A DNA stretch of 64,000 nt, from contig NZ_LR734829.1 in the NCBI RefSeq assembly GCF_900010725.2, positions 32,597-96,596 of the forward strand, written 5' to 3'. Source of the DNA: Planktothrix serta PCC 8927. Lineage in GTDB: Bacteria > Cyanobacteriota > Cyanobacteriia > Cyanobacteriales > Microcoleaceae. The notes under the pieces were generated by a model. It saw only the letters and a program-made list of their open reading frames with translations. It ran no database searches and was not told the DNA's origin. A program made the translations under genes and the position numbers. Below, piece after piece: positions 31,381 to 39,700 of this stretch. Numbering within the stretch: position 1 is the stretch's first letter; each line of letters starts with the position of its first letter.

Positions 31381-33402
31381 TTAAGACAAAAGCCTTCCTA
31401 GCACAAATGTAAATGATGGAAGACTAATTTTTAAAACACCTTCGACCAAGTTTAACTCTCCACCTGCGGTAGTCATTAGTGCATTAAACTTACAAAAATT
31501 ACCATACATTTTAGGAATTGGGCAAGCTTCTTCAAAGACTTGTGTTGACCCCAAATTCATTGCCACAAATAGTGGCTGCTCATTATCTGCACCATGAATA
31601 AGCACACACCATAGACCTTGATTACCGGAATATAATAGAGTACGGTTTCCCGTTTGAATGACTGAATTTTGTCCTCTGATTTCAGCAAGTTTTTGAATCA
31701 GTAAAAAAGTTGGGTGCTGTGTACTATATGCTGCAAAAGTTGGGCGATTAATTGGCCCAAACTGCCACACACAAGCCGGGTTCTCAAACATATCTTCTCG
31801 CACGTAGCAATCGTGACCAATCCATTCACCTGTATTCGGTTTTTGATGTAACCCTAAAGCACCAGAAAATTCTTGTTCTGTTCCTTGATAGATAGAAGGT
31901 ATTTGCGGTCCTAATATCAAGCAAGCAAGACCAAAGTGTAACTGGACTCTAGCATCCTCTGAGTTTTCCAGACGACTCAAAAATTGATGAAAAATCCGAG
32001 TTGTATCTTGATTGTCAAGGAACATAATATTTTGCTGCCAACCAGTAAAATATGGTTGTTGTGGTGCGAGAAAACCACAAAAATAATCTGCCAAGCTCTT
32101 TAACCAATTCACATTATCTAAAGTTTCTTTGATATTATAGTAAGTTGGGTAATCTATAAAATTGGTGAATTTGGCACTATTGTATTCAATGACTTCTTCG
32201 TGACAACTCCCAGCGTGTTCCGCTATCTGGAGGAACTTATTTTTGCCAAGATAGCTCGTATACCTTTCTATCTCTTCTACACAAGGTTCCCAAAAATCCA
32301 GACCAACATGACGAGCGGAATCGTAGCGCAAGCCATCAATATCTGTTTCAGAAATCCAGTATTTTAGGTGTTGAATGAGTAATTCTCTCACATAGCTGGT
32401 TTCGGTGCGCCAATCTTCCAAGAAGCCAAAAAGCCTTTGATTCACCATGTCAGTATATTTTGGTCCATGAAAGAGGGATGTATTGCGTGCTTCTATGGGA
32501 AAAGGCATAACTGCATCCCGATCGCCCTGTATATACTTAAATTCCCCACCCGGAGGCCCACCATAGTGTTCCCAGTTAATGCTATCTGCAATATGGTTAT
32601 TGACAACATCTAAAATAACGTAGATCTCAGCTTTATGTGCTTCAGTGACTAGCTCTCGCAAACACTCAAGTGTACCGAGGCGGGGGTCAACCATCAACAA
32701 GTGAATCGGATGATAGCCATGATATCCATCTGTAGCATTGACATAGATGGGGCTAAGTATAATTGCTCCAACTCCCAATGCCTTGAGATAACCTATCTTC
32801 TCAATCAGACCCCTGATTGTACCACCATGACTGGCATAAGGACAAGTGGGGTCATATTCAACTGCACTCATTCCAGCACGATAGCTGTTTGCATGGCGAG
32901 CAAATCGGTCAATGATAATAGAGTAGAACAGACGCTTTTCCCAAACATCAGGACTTGGTGTTATACTCACCTTTGGCTTTGGTCCATGTAAAGCCCGCCC
33001 ATTCACATAACCTAAAAACTCAGATGAGATTTCCGTCACTGAACGGGGTGCCTCATCACAGACAAACAAAAACTGTGAGCGATTAGATGTATGTTCATTT
33101 CCCAGGGCATCTACATAACCTAATTTATAGCGATATCCACCCCCATTACTCACCGACGGTAGAACCACTGCAAACATCTGAAAGCCATTTGCTGTTGTGC
33201 CTTCTGTTTGTGCTGTTATGCGGTCTATATCACAATATCCCTGTCCATCATTCAACTCATAGGCAACCTGACCACAAACAGGATGTTTTGATAAGTGAAC
33301 ACCAAATATAATCCGAATTTTTTCGTCGCTTCTAAAAACCCAAGTATAAGGTGCAACTTTAGGATCTAAGTGAATTTCACAGTATTCTTCAAAATAGCGC
33401 AT
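31381..33402 (-). CDS. GH13 alpha-amylase family protein with N-terminal beta domain
   Basis: The 673-residue protein has about 140 residues of N-terminal beta-sandwich type, then a (beta/alpha)8 barrel with the four GH13 motifs intact: DVVNNH; GLRYDSARH with the nucleophile Asp near residue 359; the acid/base Glu in IAEHAG near 395; and NQDTTR near 462. A C-terminal beta domain follows. The N-terminal domain suggests a neopullulanase or cyclomaltodextrinase-like member acting on alpha-glucans. No signal peptide is visible, so it is probably cytoplasmic. It stands between two NRPS genes on the same strand, 70 bp upstream of NRPS C and 322 bp downstream of NRPS D. A role in hassallidin biosynthesis is not known to me. 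It could be a passenger, or could trim or transfer sugar on the glycolipopeptide, which is speculation. Confidence 0.93.
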   Translation of the reverse strand: MRYFEEYCEIHLDPKVAPYTWVFRSDEKIRIIFGVHLSKHPVCGQVAYELNDGQGYCDIDRITAQTEGTTANGFQMFAVVLPSVSNGGGYRYKLGYVDALGNEHTSNRSQFLFVCDEAPRSVTEISSEFLGYVNGRALHGPKPKVSITPSPDVWEKRLFYSIIIDRFARHANSYRAGMSAVEYDPTCPYASHGGTIRGLIEKIGYLKALGVGAIILSPIYVNATDGYHGYHPIHLLMVDPRLGTLECLRELVTEAHKAEIYVILDVVNNHIADSINWEHYGGPPGGEFKYIQGDRDAVMPFPIEARNTSLFHGPKYTDMVNQRLFGFLEDWRTETSYVRELLIQHLKYWISETDIDGLRYDSARHVGLDFWEPCVEEIERYTSYLGKNKFLQIAEHAGSCHEEVIEYNSAKFTNFIDYPTYYNIKETLDNVNWLKSLADYFCGFLAPQQPYFTGWQQNIMFLDNQDTTRIFHQFLSRLENSEDARVQLHFGLACLILGPQIPSIYQGTEQEFSGALGLHQKPNTGEWIGHDCYVREDMFENPACVWQFGPINRPTFAAYSTQHPTFLLIQKLAEIRGQNSVIQTGNRTLLYSGNQGLWCVLIHGADNEQPLFVAMNLGSTQVFEEACPIPKMYGNFCKFNALMTTAGGELNLVEGVLKISLPSFTFVLGRLLS

Positions 33403-33724
33403 ATGGCACTCCTACCACTCGAACTCCTCACAGATCTGAAACACCAGGGAGTAAAAAAACATGAAAATGCCAGAAATTTATGTAAAACAAGCATTTCAGC
33501 ACTTTTCAAGCATTACTCTAGCCACGAATAAATTTTATAACGAAGAAGCTTAAACTTCCAAGTAAAAATTCTCCCTAAATGACCTTGACAAAGTTAACCT
33601 TGTGTGATCTAAGCTAGTGGGAATGAAAGAACCAAAGTCAGGGATACTTTATCTAAATGGAGCAAGAAGACTCCGTTCTGTGAAACAAGAATCACACCGT
33701 AAAGCGTAGCTTAACGGGAGAGTG
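33403..33724. other. Gene-free gap between NRPS D and the GH13 gene
   Basis: These 322 bases lie downstream of NRPS D and upstream of the amylase gene, both minus strand, so they should hold the terminator of the first and possibly a promoter for the second. I see no open frame of note, no strong hairpin with a T-run and no clear -35/-10 pair. Confidence 0.5.
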
Positions 33725-36700
33725 TCAATGATTAGGGTGCGGGGATTGGGCTGTTGCAGCTAAGATTTCCACTGCCAGCTTTTTGACATGAGGTTCAGTC
33801 AAAATGGTCTGATGCTCACCAGTTAAGTCATAAACAGACACCTGTTGTGTCGTTAAACTCCCCCAGCCCGCAGTTCGATCTTCTGGAAATTTTTCTGCCA
33901 ACGATCGAGTCTTGAAAAAAGAAATACGAGATGTAATAGATTGCGGTTGATAACACAAACTTGCTTGCACATTCGTTTTGTAAACATTAACTAACCCAGC
34001 AATGAAGTCACGTCCTAAATCAGGAGGAATAAGTTCAGATTGACGCAAAACTTGCTCCACAAATTCAAATTGAGCTTCTTTTTCTAGACTTGAAAGTTCT
34101 TCGTAAGAAATAGCTACGTTTTGGTGAAAGTGAATTCCTATCTGTTCAACCATGAAGCATAGAATACCAGCATCATCTTGTAAAGAAGTAGCAACTTCTG
34201 GCGTGGGTAGTGGGGGATGAGTATCGATAATTAATACATTTTCAACCTTCTCGCCAACCGCTTCTAATTGGTAAGCCATTTCAAAAGCAATTAATCCCCC
34301 TAATGAATGACCTCCTAATAAATAGGGGCCATCTGGAAAAACTTGTCGAATGGCTTTTAGGTAACTCGTAGCCATTGCTGGAATAGTTTCTAGAGGTGGC
34401 TGTCTGCCATCTAAACCCTGTGCTTGCAAGGCGTAAATTGGGCGTTCTTGACCCAAGCTTTGGGCGAGTAAAGAATAGGATAAAGCATAGCCACCTGCTT
34501 GATGTACAAGAAATAATGGTAGGAGATTTCCCTGACTCTGTAGAGGAATAAGAACATCTAAATCATCTGGCTTTTCTGTAGCTTCTAACAGGGCTGCTAT
34601 TTTTTCGATCGTACCTTCACGGAATAAAGACACAACAGGCAAACTGTAATCTAGTCGCTTTTCAATAGCAGCTATTAAGCGAATAGCTAAGAGGGAATGA
34701 CCACCTAAATCAAAAAAGTTTTCAGTAATGCCAATAGAGCGAGATGGTAGTATTTCTTGCCAGATTCCCAGCAATTTATATTCTAAAGGTGTTCGGGGTA
34801 AAATCTGTTTATTTGAGTTAATGTTTCTTTCTATCTTCAGCGTAGATAGGGCTTTTTTATCAACTTTACCATTAGGTGTTAAAGGGAAAGAATCTAGAAT
34901 AACAAAATTGCTCGGTAGCATGAAATCAGGTAACTTTCTTTTTAAGAAATCCCGCAGGATATTGGGAGAAAGTAAGTGTTTTTCCTTAGCAACAAGGTAG
35001 GCAATGAGGCGATCGCCACCCGACGAATCTGCACAAGTCATGACAACAGCATTAAGCACCTGTGGAAACTGAAGCAATACCGATTCAATTTCCCCTAACT
35101 CAATGCGGAATCCCCGAATCTTTACTTGATTGTCCCTGCGTCCTAAAAATTCAATATTGCCATTAGGCAAGTAACGAACCAAATCCCCCGTTTTGTAGAG
35201 GCGAGAATCCGAATTAGAACTGAAGGGATTGGGAATAAATTTTTCTCCTGTTAACTCAGGTCGGTTGAGGTAGCCTCTAGCTACTCCAGCACCACCAATG
35301 TACAATTCTCCTGGTACACCTATCGGCACAGGTTGTAGATGGGCATCGAGGATGTATATCTGGGCATTCGCGATCGGACGACCAATAGGCATGACTTGTC
35401 CAGGTATCTCTTGCCTACAGTTCCAGAAAGTGCTGTCAATACAAGCTTCAGTTGGACCGTAGAGATTGTACAAATTTACATCTAGTTTGCTTAACAAATC
35501 TTTCGAGACACTAACAGGTAAGACTTCCCCGCCACAGAAGATTCGTTGCAGAGAGTTACAGGTTTCAATACCTTTGTGCTCCACAAGGACTTGTAACAAA
35601 GATGGCACAAATTGAACCGTTGTGATTTTCTCTTCAGCAATGTATTTTAGTAGGTAATCCGGGTCAGTATGACCTCCCGATCGAGCTAGTAGCAACTGTC
35701 CACCCACTAACAAAGCAGAATAGAATTCATGCACTGAGGCATCAAAACCAAACGGAGTCTTTTGTAAAACTTTATCGTTTGCAGTGAAGCAAAATTCTGT
35801 TTGCATCCAGAACGTATGGTTGCAAAGGCTACGGTGTGATATCATCACACCCTTTGGTTGACCAGTAGAACCGGAAGTATAAATGAGATATGCTAAATGA
35901 TTAGCTTTTGTAAGAGTGCAGGGATTGTCATTGCTCCATTGGCTAATCACCTGCCACTCCCTATCCAAACAGATAATACGCATCTGATGTTGAGGTAGAA
36001 GTTCTAGGAATCGCTGTTGGGTCAGCAGCACCTTCACCTGGGAGTCATGGAGCATGAAGTTTAAGCGGTCTTCGGGATACTCTGGGTCAAGGGGTACATA
36101 AGCCCCACCTGCTTTCAGAATCCCCAACAGTCCGACAATCATCTCAATAGAGCGATCGACACACAACCCAACTAGGGTATCTGTAGTTACATCTAAAGAC
36201 TGCAAATAGTGGGCTAACTGATTCGATCGACGATTTAATTCTCGGTAAGTTAATCGTTCCGTTTCATACACAACCGCCACAGCATCAGGTGTCTGTTCTA
36301 CCTGCGCCTCAAACAATTGATGAATACATTTATCTTGAGGATATTCTATTTGAGTATCATTCCACTTAACTAATAACTGGTGTTGCTCAACTTCTGTCAG
36401 TAAAGTTAATTCAGTAATAGGTTGTTTGGGAGAGGCTACAATATTTTCTAGTAACGTTTCAAAATGACCCACCATCCGATTTATAGTTGCTTCATCAAAT
36501 AAATCGCTTCTATATTCCCATTGCCCTTGAAGTCCCTGTTGTGTTTCTGACATCAACAAAGTTAAATCAAACTTCGCTGTTGTCTGTTCTAATTCCAAAG
36601 GAGTTAATTGCAAATTAGGCAAATCGAGTTTACCCATTGGAGCATTCTGCAAGACAAACATAACTTGGAACAACGGATTATGGTTGAGACTTCTTTCTGG

Positions 36701-39700
36701 CTGAATTTCTTCGACAACTTTCTCAAATGGTACATCCTGATTTGCGTAAGCTTGGAGAGTTTCTTCTTTAAGTCTTAATAGCAAGGTTAAAAAATCAGGG
36801 TTGCCACTTAAATCACTTCTAATAACTAACGTATTAACAAAAAAGCCAATGAGCCCTTCAATTTCTTTACGATTGCGGTTAGCAATTGGTATGCCAATCA
36901 ATAAATCTTCTTGGCTGGAGTAGCGCATCAATAAGATGCTAAACACCCCTAATAATCCCATAAATAGAGTAGCACCTTGGGATTCGCATAGCTTTTGAAA
37001 TTGGGTAGCTATCTCCTGATTAATTGTAAAAGAGACAGCACGACCTTGATAAAGAGGGTTTGCTGAACGGGGATAATCAGTTGGTAACTCTAAAACCTCT
37101 CTTTCTCCACCTAGTTTGTCTTTCCAAAAAGCTAATTGTTCTTGTAGTTTTGTTTGAGCAAAAGCAGTTCTTTGCCAATGAGCGAAATCACCATATTGGA
37201 TAGGAAGAGGCGGCAAAGATGGGTTATCTCCTAAACACAATGCTGTATAAAATGAAGATAATTCTTTAACCATTACTCCCAAAGACCAGCCATCAGAAAC
37301 AATATGATGTATCACTAAAACAAAAACATGGGTATTTGCTGCTAACTGATAACCATGCACACGCAGTAAAGGTAAACTACCAAGATGAAACGGGCGAACT
37401 ATCTCTTCACGAACTGCGAGTTTTAACGCTTCATCATTCAATTGAATAACAGTCAGTGGAACTTGGTAAGATTTATGAATAACTTGTCTTGGAATTCCAT
37501 CATAACTTTCAAAAGTTGTACGCAATACTTCGTGACGTTCAACGATTAATTGTAAACTCTGCTGTAAGGCTTCTAGATTTAAATCGCCCTCCAAGCGAAA
37601 TGCAATTGCTATATTGTAAGCCGGATTATTTGGTTGTAACAAATCTAGGAACCAAAGTCTTGTTTGCGAAAAAGAAAGTGGTAAGTTTTCCTTGTTTTCA
37701 ATAACAGGAATAATATCTGGAGGTGTGTTATCTCCCAAAGATTCGATCGCATCTGCTAAACTTGCGATCGTTGGAGCCTCAAATACCTTCCGCAATGGTA
37801 AAGCTACATTAAACTCTTCGCGAATGCGAGAAACAAGTTTAGTCGCAAGCAAGGAATGTCCTCCCAAATGGAAGAAGTCATCAGTAATGCCAATTCTATC
37901 AATACCTAGCACATCAATCCAAAGTTTGCATAATCTAGCTTGAGTCGAAGTTTTCGGTTCAACAAAAGCTTGCTTGTCAATCACAAACTCTAGCTTTGGT
38001 GCGGGTAAAGCACGTCTATCTAGCTTACCACTGGGAGTAATAGGAAAGCTTTCTAGCAGCACAAAGGAGGCGGGACACATATATTCAGGGAGTTGTTGCC
38101 GCACCTGTTCTTTTAATTGAGAAATAAAAGTTTTCACCAAACGTCCCTTGAGGGGGTCATTTGAGTCACCATGAGTCGCTTGAGAAGAACTTTTCTGAGT
38201 AATTGGCATAATTGGCAGACGGCGTTTATTGCTTGTTATTTGATAGAAACAAACATCAAAACATCTGTGATTTTCTTGAGAATAACTTATGGTTATTCCC
38301 CGACCTATTTCCTTTGCCAAACCATAAAAATAGGATGGGTCAACGGCTTTTTCTACATCTAGATGTTCGATCAAACTTCGTAATTCTCTAATACTATTTT
38401 CATGACTATAACCTTCCATCCATTGATAAATCGCTTCATCTTGAATTAACCGTTTATTGGGAATTAAGCGCCAACCAATTGTATCGGTAGAAATAATTCT
38501 CTTCTTTAAATCGCTTAAATCGGAATTACTTATTTCCCAATCTTCCCAGTTTACTTCCACAAAATCATGGTCTTCCGTACCTGATTTATGCAGCACAACA
38601 TCATAACGATATTTCGTTAATTCGTTGTAATTTGATTCCTCTTTAAGATGAATTTCCACTGCTGCTATTGGGAAAACATCTGTTAAATTAACGAAGAAAT
38701 TTGGGTCAATAACCAACTCGTTTTCTTCTTCTATAAAGCGTTGAATCTGATTTTGAAAACTTTTCCTGTCTATGGTGTCATCAGCTTGATAAAAAGCAAT
38801 ACTGCTATAAAAATACTTTAAAAGAGGCAAACTTCTGTTATCACCAATAAATAGACGACCTCCCGGCACTAATACTTGCAATGCGCCTGAAATGACCTGT
38901 TGTAAATACTCAATAGATGGAAAATACTGAGCGACAGAATTAATAATAACTGTATCGAAATAAGCTTCAGGAATTTCCGAAAAATCGATAGCTTCCTTGT
39001 GTAACAAATAGACCTGAGAACAAGAGTGCTTGTGAATGATATCTTTTAACCGATTAATAGCTTCCTGAGAAAAATCAGTTCCCCAATATGACTGCACTTG
39101 AGGAGCAATTTTGAATAAAATCATCCCTGTACCGCAGCCAATTTCTAAAACCCGATTTGGTTTAAGTGCCTCTATTCTTATCAAGGTGTTATTAAGCCAT
39201 TGACGCATTTCTTCGGCAGAAATAGGTTGATTATCATAACTACTATTCCAACCAATGATATTAAAAGCTTCACTGTTAATTTCTGAGTCACTATCCCGAT
39301 AGGTTTCGTTAAAAGTATATTGCCACTCTTGGGTTTGTTCTCGTGTTAAAACCGCAGAACTTTGACTTTGGTTTTGGGGAATAACGTAAGCGGCTATTCT
39401 GATATCTTCCTGACTTTCTTCTCGGACAATCACTAAAGCATCCCGTACTCCTGAATGACGTTTAATTACTGCTTCAATTTCACCCAGTTCAATTCGGAAA
39501 CCCCGAATTTTTACTTGATGATCATTTCTTCCTATATATTCGACTTCACCATTATTTAAATAGCGGGCTAAATCGCCAGTTTTGTAGAGACGATGGTTGA
39601 CCATTGACTGAACAAATGGATTGGGAATCATCCGTTCAGCAGTTAATTGGGGACGGTTAAAATAGCCGCGAGTGACTCCGGCACCACCAACATACATTTC

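Noticed and set aside
32701..33311. Plus-strand frames opposite the GH13 gene
   Set aside because: They are antisense to a complete enzyme gene with intact catalytic motifs.
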